A stretch of DNA of 64,000 nucleotides from contig CAISOB010000064.1 in the NCBI GenBank assembly GCA_903886975.1, positions 62,001 to 126,000 on the forward strand, read 5' to 3'. Within the stretch, counting starts at the first letter, position 1, and each line of letters opens with the position of its first letter. The DNA is from an uncultured beta proteobacterium. Its GTDB lineage: Bacteria > Pseudomonadota > Gammaproteobacteria > Burkholderiales > Rhodocyclaceae. The position numbers and the translations under genes are program-made. Shown piece by piece: positions 1 through 9,277 of the stretch. The notes beneath the pieces were generated by a model. That model was not told the DNA's origin. It ran no database searches and saw only the letters and a program-made list of their open reading frames with translations.

Positions 1-2
1 AG

Positions 3-407
3 GACTTTGGGGCCATTCATCGGCCTCAATACGATGGGCGGCGCGAACTCGCCTATGCATTGGTCATGGGCGGCGCGATCGGTTTCTACGAAGGATTTTT
101 CGGGCCCGGCGCGGGCAGCTTCCTGATCTTCTTCTTCATTCGCTTCTTCGGCTTCGACTTCCTGCACGCCTCCGCCGCGGCCAAGGTGGTGAACATCGCG
201 ACCAATCTCGCGGCCCTCGGCTTCTTCATCCCCAACGGTTTCTACTTGCCGATCGTGGCGTTGGCCATGGCCAGTAGCAACGTGCTCGGCTCGGTCATCG
301 GCACCCATCTTGCGCTGCGGCACGGCACCGGCTTTGTCCGCCGCGTCTTTCTGCTGGTCGTTTGCGCACTGATCCTGAAATTCGCCTGGGATACCTTCAG
401 CGGCTAG
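3..407 (+). CDS. Sulfite exporter TauE/SafE (TSUP) family permease, C-terminal part, truncated by window start
   Basis: Frame is open from base 3 (DFGAIHRPQYDGRRELAYALVMGGAIGFYEGFFGPGAGSFLIFFF...); the GFYEGFFGPGAGSFL motif and hydrophobic helices are typical of TSUP. Confidence 0.8.
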   Translation, partial: DFGAIHRPQYDGRRELAYALVMGGAIGFYEGFFGPGAGSFLIFFFIRFFGFDFLHASAAAKVVNIATNLAALGFFIPNGFYLPIVALAMASSNVLGSVIGTHLALRHGTGFVRRVFLLVVCALILKFAWDTFSG

Positions 408-410
408 CGA

Positions 411-1037
411 CTATCCGCGGGGCTCTCCGGCGTCGGCATCTCCCCAGCGCCCGATCAGCGCATGCGCGACGCCCAGCTGGTCGAGAATGCGCGCGACGAC
501 AAAATCAACGAGATCCTCGATCCGCGCCGGATGATGATAGAAGCCGGGATTGGGCGGCAGTATCACCGCGCCGCAGCGCGCCAGACGCAGCATGTTTTCG
601 AGGTGCAGCGCCGATAGCGGAGTCTCGCGCGGCACCAGGATCAACTTGCGCCCTTCCTTGAGTACGACGTCGGCAGCGCGTTCGATCAAATTGCTCGCCA
701 GCCCTTGGGCAATCGCCGCCAGCGTTCCCATCGTGCATGGGCAGACGACCATCGCCTCGGGCGGGTTGGACCCGCTGGCGACCGGCGCAAACCACTCTTC
801 GCGACCATATACGGTTAGCGTTCCGGGCAGTGCAGCGTAGCGTTGACGAAAATAGGCCTGCGCTTCGCTGGCCCGCGCTGGCAAGTCCAACGTCATTTCC
901 TGGCGGGCGACGACCTGCGCGACCTGCGAATAAAGCAGCTGCACCCGAGAGCCGGCTTCGAGCAGGCATTCGAGCAGGCGCACGCCATAGGGCATTCCCG
1001 AGGCGCCGGTAAATGCGAGACAAACGGTCTTGGACAT
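411..1037 (-). CDS. ubiX: Flavin prenyltransferase UbiX/Pad1 family
   Basis: MSKTVCLAFTGASGMPYGVRLLECLL... plus CPCTMGTLAAIAQGLASNLIERAADVVLKEGRKLILVPRETPLS, the UbiX signature. Confidence 0.93.
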   Translation of the reverse strand: MSKTVCLAFTGASGMPYGVRLLECLLEAGSRVQLLYSQVAQVVARQEMTLDLPARASEAQAYFRQRYAALPGTLTVYGREEWFAPVASGSNPPEAMVVCPCTMGTLAAIAQGLASNLIERAADVVLKEGRKLILVPRETPLSALHLENMLRLARCGAVILPPNPGFYHHPARIEDLVDFVVARILDQLGVAHALIGRWGDADAGEPRG

Positions 1038-1040
1038 GTA

Positions 1041-1592
1041 CTACCCCGTGACCTTGGCCGCCGCGCTAACCGGCTCAGCCGGGATTTCGGCGAGCAGTCG
1101 AGCGGCGATGAGTCCGTTGATGATACCGAAAGCGAGCGCCGCCGAGGCGAGAAAAGGCGCGAGGTAAAAAACGCCGTTATGCGGAATGAGCCACAGTCGC
1201 GCCAGCAGTAGCTGGCCGCCGATGTGCGCGAAAGCCGCTAGGATGCTCCAGCTAACGGGTCCGAACCAGCGCCTGGGTAAGCGAATTGCGAGACCGAGAA
1301 CGAGCAGGCTGAGCAGCGCACCGGTCAAACTCATGAAGAAGCCGGGCGCCAGAAACTGGCCGAGCATGAGGCCGCCGGCGATGACCCGCAGCACGCTGAC
1401 CCAGGCTGCGGTCGCCCAACCGTAGCGCGCCAGGACAATCAGGGTCACGATGTTCGCAAGGCCCGGCTTGACGCCGGGCAGCGGCAGCGGAATCGCCGCA
1501 TCGATCAAGGCCAGGGCGATGGCTGCCGCGGCGAGATGCGCAATGCGGTGATCCTCGGGTGTCGTGGTCAGCTCAATAACTGAGCGAGTCAT
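1041..1592 (-). CDS. Gx transporter family / heptaprenyl diphosphate synthase component I-like membrane protein
   Basis: Internal Met start (MTRSVIELTT...) chosen; PGVKPGLANIVTLIVLARYGWATAAWVSVLRV is typical of the family. Confidence 0.72.
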   Translation of the reverse strand: MTRSVIELTTTPEDHRIAHLAAAAIALALIDAAIPLPLPGVKPGLANIVTLIVLARYGWATAAWVSVLRVIAGGLMLGQFLAPGFFMSLTGALLSLLVLGLAIRLPRRWFGPVSWSILAAFAHIGGQLLLARLWLIPHNGVFYLAPFLASAALAFGIINGLIAARLLAEIPAEPVSAAAKVTG

Positions 1593-1947
1593 AGGCCTCC
1601 TTGCGACCCTGCACCTGCACGCTGACCTGATTCGGTGCGCAAATGGCGATTTCACCGGCCTTGGCCAGCCAACCTTGATGCACGCAGTACTGATGCGGAC
1701 CGGGATCGGAAACGACGCGAACCCGCCGCTGATTGACGACGATGCGCGTGATGCCGAGCGGGCCCGGAACAGCGATCTCGCGGTCTCGCGCGAGATCGAG
1801 CTCGGCGAAAAGCTCGCCCCCGCGCTTGATCACGGCTTTCTCGGCAAAGCCGCCTTGCCAGGCCAGAGGAAAGGATACGACACAGATGATCGCGCCGAGC
1901 GCCGTCAGCAGCCAGTCGCCAGGCTTGAACAGCGCCAGCCAGCGCAT
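1573..1947 (-). CDS. NusG domain II-containing protein
   Basis: [25 protein letters not shown]... with GITRIVVNQRRVRVVSDPGPHQYCVHQGWLAKAGEIAICAPNQVSVQV; overlaps the Gx transporter start, as is usual for this gene pair. Confidence 0.75.
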   Translation of the reverse strand: MRWLALFKPGDWLLTALGAIICVVSFPLAWQGGFAEKAVIKRGGELFAELDLARDREIAVPGPLGITRIVVNQRRVRVVSDPGPHQYCVHQGWLAKAGEIAICAPNQVSVQVQGRKEAYDSLSY

Positions 1948-2807
1948 CAAGGCGCGTCGCTCGGTGCCGGTGGCAGCTCGCGGTGCCGGACCAGCACACG
2001 GGCCTGGCCCTGGAATTCGCGGCCCAGCCACTCGGCGAAATAGACCGAGCGATGCTGCCCGCCGGTACAGCCGATCCCGACGGTCAGGTAGCGGCGGTGA
2101 TCACGCACATAGCAGGGCAGCCAGGTCGAAATGAAACGGGCGATGTCGCCGCGCATGCGCAGCACTTCGGCTTCGGCCTCGAGAAAAGCGATGACCGCGG
2201 CGTCGTGGCCGGTCAGCGCGCGCAAGCTCGCTTCGTAGTGCGGGTTGGGCAGGCAGCGGACATCGAAGACCAGCTCGGCGTCGAGCGGGACGCCGTGCTT
2301 GAAACCGAACGATTCGAACAGCAGGGTCAGACCCTGGCGCGCGTCGCTCGATATGAACTGGCGTATCCATTCGCGCAGGGCGTTCGGACGCAAATCGCTG
2401 GTATCGATGTGGTGGCCAAGCTCAGCCAGGCTTTCGAGGCGCACACGCTCCGCGCCAATGGCCTCGGTCAGAGTGCGCTTTTCGCTGGCCAGCGGATGAC
2501 GGCGGCGCGTCTCCGAAAAGCGCTTGAGCAGCGTCTCGGTCTTGGCATCGAGGAAAAGAAACTGCAAATCGAGCTCGTTGGCGCGCAGCGCGGCGAGCTG
2601 CTCGGGCAGCATCGCAATGCTCTCGCCGCCGCGAATATCGATGGCCACCGCGACCTTGTCGTAGCCTTGCTGCGCGAGTACGTCGATGAGTTGCTGCAAC
2701 AATTGCGAGGGCAGATTGTCCACACAATAGTAGGCCGCGTCCTCGAGCATATTGAGGGCGATCGACTTGCCGGAACCCGAAAGGCCGCTGATGATCACGA
2801 CGCGCAT
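1947..2807 (-). CDS. rapZ: RNase adapter RapZ (P-loop)
   Basis: [37 protein letters not shown]... [20 protein letters not shown]; internal Met start chosen. Confidence 0.95.
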   Translation of the reverse strand: MRVVIISGLSGSGKSIALNMLEDAAYYCVDNLPSQLLQQLIDVLAQQGYDKVAVAIDIRGGESIAMLPEQLAALRANELDLQFLFLDAKTETLLKRFSETRRRHPLASEKRTLTEAIGAERVRLESLAELGHHIDTSDLRPNALREWIRQFISSDARQGLTLLFESFGFKHGVPLDAELVFDVRCLPNPHYEASLRALTGHDAAVIAFLEAEAEVLRMRGDIARFISTWLPCYVRDHRRYLTVGIGCTGGQHRSVYFAEWLGREFQGQARVLVRHRELPPAPSDAP

Positions 2808-2902
2808 GACAACGAGCATAGCGGAAGCCGGCTCACCGCGGCAAGCCGGGCTGGCATAAACTAGCGGCATGAGCCACTCCCGCAGGGTCTGAAAGCGACG
2901 CC

Positions 2903-4075
2903 ATGAAACCCTTGGACATTTCTTTTCTCGCCGATCTTGTCGCCGTCCGTCGCGATATCCATGCCCACCCAGAATTGGCTTTCAAGGAAGCGCGCACCGC
3001 CGACATCATCGCGCGCGAGCTTGCCGCGTGTGGCCTCGAAGTGCACCGCGGCCTGGCCAAGACCGGCGTCGTCGGTATCTTGCGCAAGGGCCGAAGCGGG
3101 CGCGCCATCGGTCTGCGCGCCGACATGGACGCGCTACCGCTCGCCGAAAAAAACAAATTTGCGCATTGTTCGACCCACACCGGCCAGATGCACGCCTGCG
3201 GCCATGACGGGCATATGGCCATCCTGCTCGGGGCTGCTCGCTACCTTGTCGAACATCGCGACAGCGCGGCCTTCGACGGCACCGTCTACTTCGTTTTCCA
3301 GCCGGCCGAGGAAGCAGAGGGCGGCGCCGCGGTGATGATGGCCGACGGCTTGTTTAGGCAGTTTCCGATGGAGGCTGTTTTCGGCCTGCACAACTGGCCG
3401 GGAATCGCGGTCGGGGAAATCGCGGTAATGCCCGGAGCGGTGATGGCCGGCACCTGCGCCTTCGAGATCGCCGTGCGCGGCCAGGGCTGCCATGCAGCGA
3501 TGCCGCATCAGGGCATCGATACCCTGGTCGCGGCAAGCCACCTGGTCGTCGCCCTGCAGACCGTCGTCGCCCGCAACGTACACCCCGGCGAAGCGGCGGT
3601 CGTCAGCGTCACCCAGATGCATGGCGGCGAGGCCTTGAATATCATTCCCGACGATGCGGTCGTGCGCGGCACGATACGCGCCTTCAACCCGCGCGTGCAG
3701 GAAATTGTCGAGCGCTCCGTCGAGCGCCTGTGCCAGGGAATCGCCGCGGCGTTTGGCGCGCAGATCACGGTCGATTTCGACCACCGCTATCCGCCGACCG
3801 TCAACAGCCCGGCCGAGACCGCGCTGTGCCAGCGTGTCGCCGGCGCCGTGTTCGGTGCCGACAGGCTGCGCAAGGATGAGCTGCCGTCAATGGGCGCCGA
3901 GGATTTCGCCTACATGCTGCAGGCCAAACCGGGCTGTTATGTCTGGCTCGGCAACGGGCCGGGCACCGGCGGCTGCACCTTGCACAACCCGCACTACGAT
4001 TTCAACGACGATATCGTTCCCTGGGGCATCAGCTATTGGGTCAAACTCGTCGAAAGCGCGCTGCCGGTCAATTGA
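2903..4075 (+). CDS. M20 family amidohydrolase (hippurate hydrolase/N-acyl amino acid amidohydrolase-like)
   Basis: [63 protein letters not shown]. Confidence 0.93.
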   Translation: MKPLDISFLADLVAVRRDIHAHPELAFKEARTADIIARELAACGLEVHRGLAKTGVVGILRKGRSGRAIGLRADMDALPLAEKNKFAHCSTHTGQMHACGHDGHMAILLGAARYLVEHRDSAAFDGTVYFVFQPAEEAEGGAAVMMADGLFRQFPMEAVFGLHNWPGIAVGEIAVMPGAVMAGTCAFEIAVRGQGCHAAMPHQGIDTLVAASHLVVALQTVVARNVHPGEAAVVSVTQMHGGEALNIIPDDAVVRGTIRAFNPRVQEIVERSVERLCQGIAAAFGAQITVDFDHRYPPTVNSPAETALCQRVAGAVFGADRLRKDELPSMGAEDFAYMLQAKPGCYVWLGNGPGTGGCTLHNPHYDFNDDIVPWGISYWVKLVESALPVN

Positions 4076-4091
4076 GAGTGTCCGGCGGTGC

Positions 4092-4283
4092 TCACGGAGC
4101 CTCCGTTTGGCGTCGGCGCGCCGCAGCCTCGACAATCCGCAAGCGCTCGGCGTTTGACGCGGCGCTCCACGCCGCGATTTCGGCTAGCGTGCGAAAACAG
4201 CCTTGGCAAAAGCGCTTGCGCACATCCAGAGTGCATACGTTGATGCACGGCGAACTAACCGTGTCTTCAGCCGGAGTTTCCAA
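4092..4283 (-). CDS. DUF1289 domain-containing small protein
   Basis: SPCINVCTLDVRKRFCQGCFRTLAEIAAWSAAS: Cys pattern CxxxC...CxGCxRTxxEIxxW of DUF1289. Confidence 0.75.
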   Translation of the reverse strand: METPAEDTVSSPCINVCTLDVRKRFCQGCFRTLAEIAAWSAASNAERLRIVEAAARRRQTEAP

Positions 4284-4322
4284 ATTTCTGCGGGCGCGGG
4301 GTGATTGCCGCTCAGACCGGCT

Positions 4323-5108
4323 TCAGACAATCCAGTTCGCTTTGCGTTTTTCGAGAAAGGCCGCCAGGCCTTCTTGCGCCTCGGCGCTCGAGCGCATGCG
4401 CGCGCTGCGCAGCGCGGTTTCCTCGACCGTCGCCTCATCGATCGGCTGGCCAGCGACCATGCGGATCAAAGCCTTGCACTCGCTCTGGGCCGTCGGACTG
4501 CACTTGAGCAAACTCTCGATGATTTCTCCGATCGCCTCGTCAAGCTGTTCCTCGCCCGGAACGATTTCGTGTAATAGTCCGATGCGGTAGGCCTCGGCCG
4601 CCGAGAAGCGCTCTGCGGAGAGCATGTAACGCCGGCAATAGCGCTCGCCGATCGCGGCCACCAGGTAGGGGCTGATCACGGCGGGCAGCGCGCCGAGTTT
4701 GGCTTCGGTCAGCGCGAACAGGCAGTCGTAAGTCGCAACGGCAATGTCGCAGGCCGCGACCAGGCCGACGCCGGTGGCGTAGGCTGGCCCGTGTACCCGG
4801 GCAATCGTCGGCTTGCCGAGCTCGTGCAGCGTGGTCAGCAGGCGCGCCAGGTTGCGCGCGTCGCGCAGCGTTTCCTGCGAAGTGTAGGCCGCGCCGCGCT
4901 GCAGCGCACTCAGATCGGTGCCGGCGCAAAAACTCTTGCCGGTCGATGAAAGCACCACGATACGCACCCGCGGGTCGGCTTCCAGTTCGAGCAATCCGTT
5001 CGTCATTTCGGCGATTAGCGCCTCGTCGAGCGCGTTGTGACGATGCGCCCGGTTCAGCGTAAGGATGCCGACGGAATTATCGACCTCGGTTAGGATAGAT
5101 TGGTACAT
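4323..5108 (-). CDS. Enoyl-CoA hydratase/isomerase family protein
   Basis: MYQSILTEVDNSVGILTLNRAHRHNALDEALIAEM... FCAGTDLSAL; start at 5108. The longer 698-aa ORF on this frame is antisense read-through of the IS element. Confidence 0.9.
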   Translation of the reverse strand: MYQSILTEVDNSVGILTLNRAHRHNALDEALIAEMTNGLLELEADPRVRIVVLSSTGKSFCAGTDLSALQRGAAYTSQETLRDARNLARLLTTLHELGKPTIARVHGPAYATGVGLVAACDIAVATYDCLFALTEAKLGALPAVISPYLVAAIGERYCRRYMLSAERFSAAEAYRIGLLHEIVPGEEQLDEAIGEIIESLLKCSPTAQSECKALIRMVAGQPIDEATVEETALRSARMRSSAEAQEGLAAFLEKRKANWIV

Positions 5109-5175
5109 GACACCTCCAACATGCGGACAGCCTACTCCAAAGGTATACGATACAGAAATTCGCTGCGCTGCGTCG

Positions 5176-5185
5176 GCCCCGCGAG
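5176..5185. repeat. Target site duplication, left copy (GCCCCGCGAG)
   Basis: Identical to 6448-6457; directly abuts the left IS end. Confidence 0.93.
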
Positions 5186-6447
5186 CAGGGCCGGAGCATG
5201 AAAAATCGTTCACGATCATGAAGTTATGACAAGGGCTTGTAAACTTTCGTGAAATGGCGTCCACTCTCGTAATTTGGGGCGCGAGATGGGCGATAAGAAA
5301 GGGGTCGAAGGGCTGATCGAACGGTTTTCGGACTTGCCGGATGCTCGCGTGGAAGGACGAACGGACCATGATTTGCTGGATATCGTTGTTCTGGCGCTGT
5401 GTGCCGTGATGTCCGGGGCGGAAGGTTGGGATGACATGGAGGACTGGGGGCGTGAACGGGAAGCGTGGCTGCGGCGGTACTTGCCGCTGCGCAACGGCAT
5501 TCCCGGTCATGACACGATCCGGAGGGTTTTCGAGGCCCTGTCGCCGATGGAACTGGAATTGCGCTTTGAAGCCTGGATGGGTGAAGTTTGTCCGGCAGTG
5601 AAGGGGCGGGTCATCGCGATCGACGGCAAAGCGCTGCGCGGGTCGGCCCGCGCCGAGCGTGGGTTGCGGGCGTTGCATCAGGTATCGGCTTATGCCGCTG
5701 ATTATGGGCTGACCTTGGGACAGCGCACCTGCGAAGAGAAATCGAACGAGATCACGGCCATCGAAGAACTGCTGCCGGCCCTGGCGCTTGAAGGGGCGGT
5801 GGTGACGATCGATGCCATCGGCTGCCAGACGGCGATTGCCGCGCAGATCACTCAGGGCGGTGGCGACTACGTTCTGGCGGTGAAGGATAACCAGCTGCAT
5901 CTGGCGCAAGCGCTGCGCGACTTCTTCGCGACGCTGAATGCCCCCGGGCACTGCCGACGGCAGCCCTCGGTGCACGAAACTTTGAACAAGGGGCATGGCC
6001 GGATCGAGACTCGACGCTGTACCGCGGTCAGCGAACTCGATTGGCTCGACCTCCTCGGCTTGAAGACGCGTTGGTCGAAACTCGCGTCGGTCGCCTGCAT
6101 CGAATCGACACGTGACACTGGCGGAACAATTTCGATCGAACAACGTTACGTGATCAGTTCGCTTCCCGCTGACAGTCGCCGCATCCTTCATGCCGTCCGC
6201 ACCCACTGGGGCATCGAGAACGGCCTGCGCTGGTGCCTCGACGTGACCTTCGGAGACGATGCTAGCCTGATTCGCTTGCGCAACGCCGCACAGAACTTCT
6301 CCTTCCTGCGACGCCTCGGCTTGGATCTCTTTCGCGCCGATAAATCTCGCGCCATCAGCCTCCCCAGAAAACTCAAGACCGCTGCCTACAACCCGGCTCA
6401 TCTCGCTACCGCTTTGCATCTGCGGGAGATTTGATGCTCCAGCCCTG
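5186..6447 (+). mobile_element. Complete ISAs1-family insertion sequence (1262 bp)
   Basis: Left end CAGGGCCGGAGCATGAAAA and right end (reverse complement) CAGGGCTGGAGCATCAAAT form near-perfect terminal inverted repeats around an ISAs1-type DDE transposase. Flanked by identical 10-bp GCCCCGCGAG at 5176-5185 and 6448-6457. Confidence 0.95.
5286..6434 (+). CDS. ISAs1 family transposase
   Basis: MGDKKGVEGLIERFSDLPDARVEGRTDHDLLDIVVLALCAVMSGAEGWDDMEDWG... VIAIDGKALRGS... VTIDAIGCQTAIAAQI... HWGIENGLRWCLDVTFGDD; stop lies 13 bp from the right IR end. Upstream TTG start at 5274 also possible. Confidence 0.95.
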   Translation: MGDKKGVEGLIERFSDLPDARVEGRTDHDLLDIVVLALCAVMSGAEGWDDMEDWGREREAWLRRYLPLRNGIPGHDTIRRVFEALSPMELELRFEAWMGEVCPAVKGRVIAIDGKALRGSARAERGLRALHQVSAYAADYGLTLGQRTCEEKSNEITAIEELLPALALEGAVVTIDAIGCQTAIAAQITQGGGDYVLAVKDNQLHLAQALRDFFATLNAPGHCRRQPSVHETLNKGHGRIETRRCTAVSELDWLDLLGLKTRWSKLASVACIESTRDTGGTISIEQRYVISSLPADSRRILHAVRTHWGIENGLRWCLDVTFGDDASLIRLRNAAQNFSFLRRLGLDLFRADKSRAISLPRKLKTAAYNPAHLATALHLREI

Positions 6448-6457
6448 GCCCCGCGAG
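6448..6457. repeat. Target site duplication, right copy (GCCCCGCGAG)
   Basis: Identical to 5176-5185; directly abuts the right IS end. Confidence 0.93.
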
Positions 6458-6569
6458 ATAAGCCCGTGCGCGCGAGCAGGCGCGCGATAATTCCGGTGCA
6501 TGGGATAGTTTGCCTGCAGTGCGCTGTCTGATTTCAATCTGCTTCTTGCCATAATCTCGCGAGTACGCC

Positions 6570-7739
6570 ATGACAAATCTAAGGATCCGCCCCGAGCACG
6601 CGGATGGCTGCATCGTTAATTTTGTGCAGAGCCTCGCGACCGCCTGCGGCTGTCGCACGAACCGCTACCCGCCGCTTGCCGCGCTGCCGCTCGAAGGTCT
6701 GGCCGACGCGCGCCATGTCGTCCTGCTGGTCATCGATGGCTTGGGTCAGCGCACGCTCGCCAGCAGCCCTGCTGGAGGTCATTTGCGGCGGCACCAGGTT
6801 TCAACGCTGCGCTCGGTATTTCCGTCGACTACCGCCACGGCGATTACGACCTTCATGACCGGTTTGGCGCCTGCCCAGCACGGTTTGACCGGCTGGCATA
6901 TGTACCTCGACGAAATCGCCGATACGCTGGCCATCCTGCCGCTGACCTCGCGCGGCGAACTGGCAAGACCGCTGCCGCCGGAGTTGCCGCGCCAGCTGTT
7001 CACTTACCCCACTCTGTTCGAACAGCTCGATCGCCAGTGCTGGGCGCTCGCGCCGCAGAGCATCGCGGGCAGCCCGTTCAACTCGCGGCACGCGCGCGGC
7101 GCTACAACAACGGCATACACCACGCCGCGCGAGATGTTCGAGCAACTCGCCGAGCTGCTCAAAGACAGCGCGCGTCCCCGCTACATCTACGCCTACTACC
7201 CTGAGATCGACACCGTTTCGCATCGCTATGGGACTTACAGCGCGCAGGCGCAACAGACGCTTGCGGACTTTGACACCCTGTTCGGCGATTTCCTTAACGA
7301 AGTGCAGGGCACCGACAGTTATATCCTGGCCACTGCCGATCACGGCTTCATCGATTCCCCACCCGAGCGCGTCGTTTGCCTCGACGACCATCCGCAGCTT
7401 GCCGCCCTGCTCGCCCGGCCGCTATGCGGCGAGCGCCGCGTGGCTTATGCCTATGTCGACGAGAACAACCGCCCGGCCTTCGCCGCCTACATGGGCGAAC
7501 ATCTTTCGCATTGCGCCGAAATTTGCACCAGCGTCGAGCTGATCGCCGCCGGCTGGTTCGGGCCGCCGCCATTTCACCCGCACCTGGCGGCACGCGTCGG
7601 CGATTACACGCTGCTGATGAAGGACAACTGGACGATCAAGGACTGGCTGCCCGGCGAGAAACGCCACAGGATGCTCGGCGTGCATGGCGGAATCAGCGGC
7701 GACGAAATGCTGGTGCCGCTGGTCGCGCTCAAGGTTTGA
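6570..7739 (+). CDS. Alkaline phosphatase superfamily protein (nucleotide pyrophosphatase/phosphodiesterase-like)
   Basis: VVLLVIDGLGQRTL... SVFPSTTATAITTFMTGLAPAQHGLTGWHMYLDE... YAYYPEIDTVSHRYG... ATADHGFID. Confidence 0.87.
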   Translation: MTNLRIRPEHADGCIVNFVQSLATACGCRTNRYPPLAALPLEGLADARHVVLLVIDGLGQRTLASSPAGGHLRRHQVSTLRSVFPSTTATAITTFMTGLAPAQHGLTGWHMYLDEIADTLAILPLTSRGELARPLPPELPRQLFTYPTLFEQLDRQCWALAPQSIAGSPFNSRHARGATTTAYTTPREMFEQLAELLKDSARPRYIYAYYPEIDTVSHRYGTYSAQAQQTLADFDTLFGDFLNEVQGTDSYILATADHGFIDSPPERVVCLDDHPQLAALLARPLCGERRVAYAYVDENNRPAFAAYMGEHLSHCAEICTSVELIAAGWFGPPPFHPHLAARVGDYTLLMKDNWTIKDWLPGEKRHRMLGVHGGISGDEMLVPLVALKV

Positions 7740-8652
7740 GCAGGTCGGCGGCCTTTGCCGGCGGGGTTTCCCTCGAGCGATTGGTCAGCAGAACCCCGCA
7801 AATGACCAGCGCACCGCCGGCGAGCACGGCGCCGGGAAGTCGTTCGTCGAGCAACAGCGCGCCAAGCAGCACCGCAAACACCGGTACGAGGTTGATGAAG
7901 GCCGCTGTTCTGGTCGTTCCGATGCGCTCGATAGCTTCGGAATACCAGGTGAAGGCAATCGCCGTTCCGAACAGGCCGAGAAAGACGATGCTGCTCCACG
8001 CGCGCCACGTCGTCGTCGCAAAAGCGAACAGCGACCCATCGGCGAGCGCCGCGGCGGTCAGCATCAGCCAGCCGGTGAAACAACCGCCGAAAGTCATCGC
8101 CAGCGCGGAGAAGCGCTGCGCACAGTAGCGGCTGACCAGGGTGTAGCAGACCCAGCACACCGCGGTGCCGAGCAGCAGCCATTCACCGAAACCGACTTCG
8201 CCGGCGAACAGAACCGACGGATGCCCGCGAGTAACGACCAGCAGGCAGCCGAAAAGCGCGAGAGCGACGCCGAGCGCCTTCTTTGGCGACATCGGCAGGC
8301 GAAACAACACGCTGTCGACGAGGGCGATAATTGCGGGTATGAAGGCGGCGACGAGCGCGCCGCGGCCAGCTTCGACGCTCTTCATGCCATAAAGAAAGAA
8401 GACGTTGTAGCAGAAGATGCCGGTCAGTCCGAGCGCGGCGAGCAGCAGCCATTGTCGGCCCGTCCATTTCGGCCAGCCTTCGTGGCGGACCAGCAGCGCG
8501 CCAAGAATGAGCGTGGCGATGGCGAAGCGCCAACTGGCGACCGCCATCGGCGCCGCTTCCTGCACCGCGACCCGGCCGGCAATCCAGGTTCCGCCCCAGA
8601 ACAGCGCGGTGAGTACGAGCTTGACGTAGGTGGCAGGTGGAGTTTGCTGCAT
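7729..8652 (-). CDS. EamA/DMT family transporter
   Basis: Ten-helix hydrophobic pattern with FWGGTWIAGRVAVQ and a C-terminal repeat INLVPVFAVLLGALLLDERLPGAVLAGGALVICGVLL. Confidence 0.88.
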   Translation of the reverse strand: MQQTPPATYVKLVLTALFWGGTWIAGRVAVQEAAPMAVASWRFAIATLILGALLVRHEGWPKWTGRQWLLLAALGLTGIFCYNVFFLYGMKSVEAGRGALVAAFIPAIIALVDSVLFRLPMSPKKALGVALALFGCLLVVTRGHPSVLFAGEVGFGEWLLLGTAVCWVCYTLVSRYCAQRFSALAMTFGGCFTGWLMLTAAALADGSLFAFATTTWRAWSSIVFLGLFGTAIAFTWYSEAIERIGTTRTAAFINLVPVFAVLLGALLLDERLPGAVLAGGALVICGVLLTNRSRETPPAKAADLLKP

Positions 8653-8782
8653 CGGCTAGCCTTCCGCGGCATGGAGGACAGAAGAGGAAGACGCGAGTTT
8701 ATAGATCTGCCGCATTTTTACAATTGGCTAATCTCGTCCCCGCTGAAGTAAAATCGAGCCGAAAGTCGCAAGAGGAGAAGTC

Positions 8783-9172
8783 TTGGCAAACGAAGAGGGT
8801 AAGCGGGCACACGCCGATCGCATGATCGCCGAGGCGATACGCAACCGCCAGACGCGCGAAGCGGGCTACCGTGAGCAAGCGCTGAAAATCTATCCATGGA
8901 TTTGCGGGCGCTGCAGCCGCGAGTTTACGCGCGAGACCGTGCAACAGCTCACCGTGCACCACAAGGATCATAACCACGACAACAATCCGCCCGACGGCAG
9001 CAACTGGGAATTGCTCTGTCTCTATTGCCACGACAACGAACATTCGCGCGAGCCCGACGCGGACGCCGCGCGCGAGTTAGGCATAGGGAACCTCGGCTCA
9101 GCCGCGGCAAACCGGGCGACGGCCCAACCTTTTGCCAATTTGAAAGACCTGCTCAAGAAAAGCGGGCGCTAA
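8783..9172 (+). CDS. yajD: YajD-like HNH nuclease family protein
   Basis: ICGRCSREFTRETVQQLTVHHKDHNHDNNPPDGSNWELLCLYCHDNEHSRE; TTG start after AGGAG. Confidence 0.88.
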   Translation: MANEEGKRAHADRMIAEAIRNRQTREAGYREQALKIYPWICGRCSREFTRETVQQLTVHHKDHNHDNNPPDGSNWELLCLYCHDNEHSREPDADAARELGIGNLGSAAANRATAQPFANLKDLLKKSGR

Positions 9173-9277
9173 CACCGCGAAGATTTGTTGAGGCTACGGC
9201 GACTTTCGTCCTCGGGTCGAAAGTCGGATACCGAATCGGCTTACCGAATCAAAATTATAAGAGGGGGATGACGAACA

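Noticed and set aside
4323-6419. 698-aa minus-strand ORF apparently fusing an enoyl-CoA hydratase to an N-terminal extension
   Set aside because: The extension is the antisense of the ISAs1 transposase, open only because of GC-biased codon usage; the real start is the Met at 5108.
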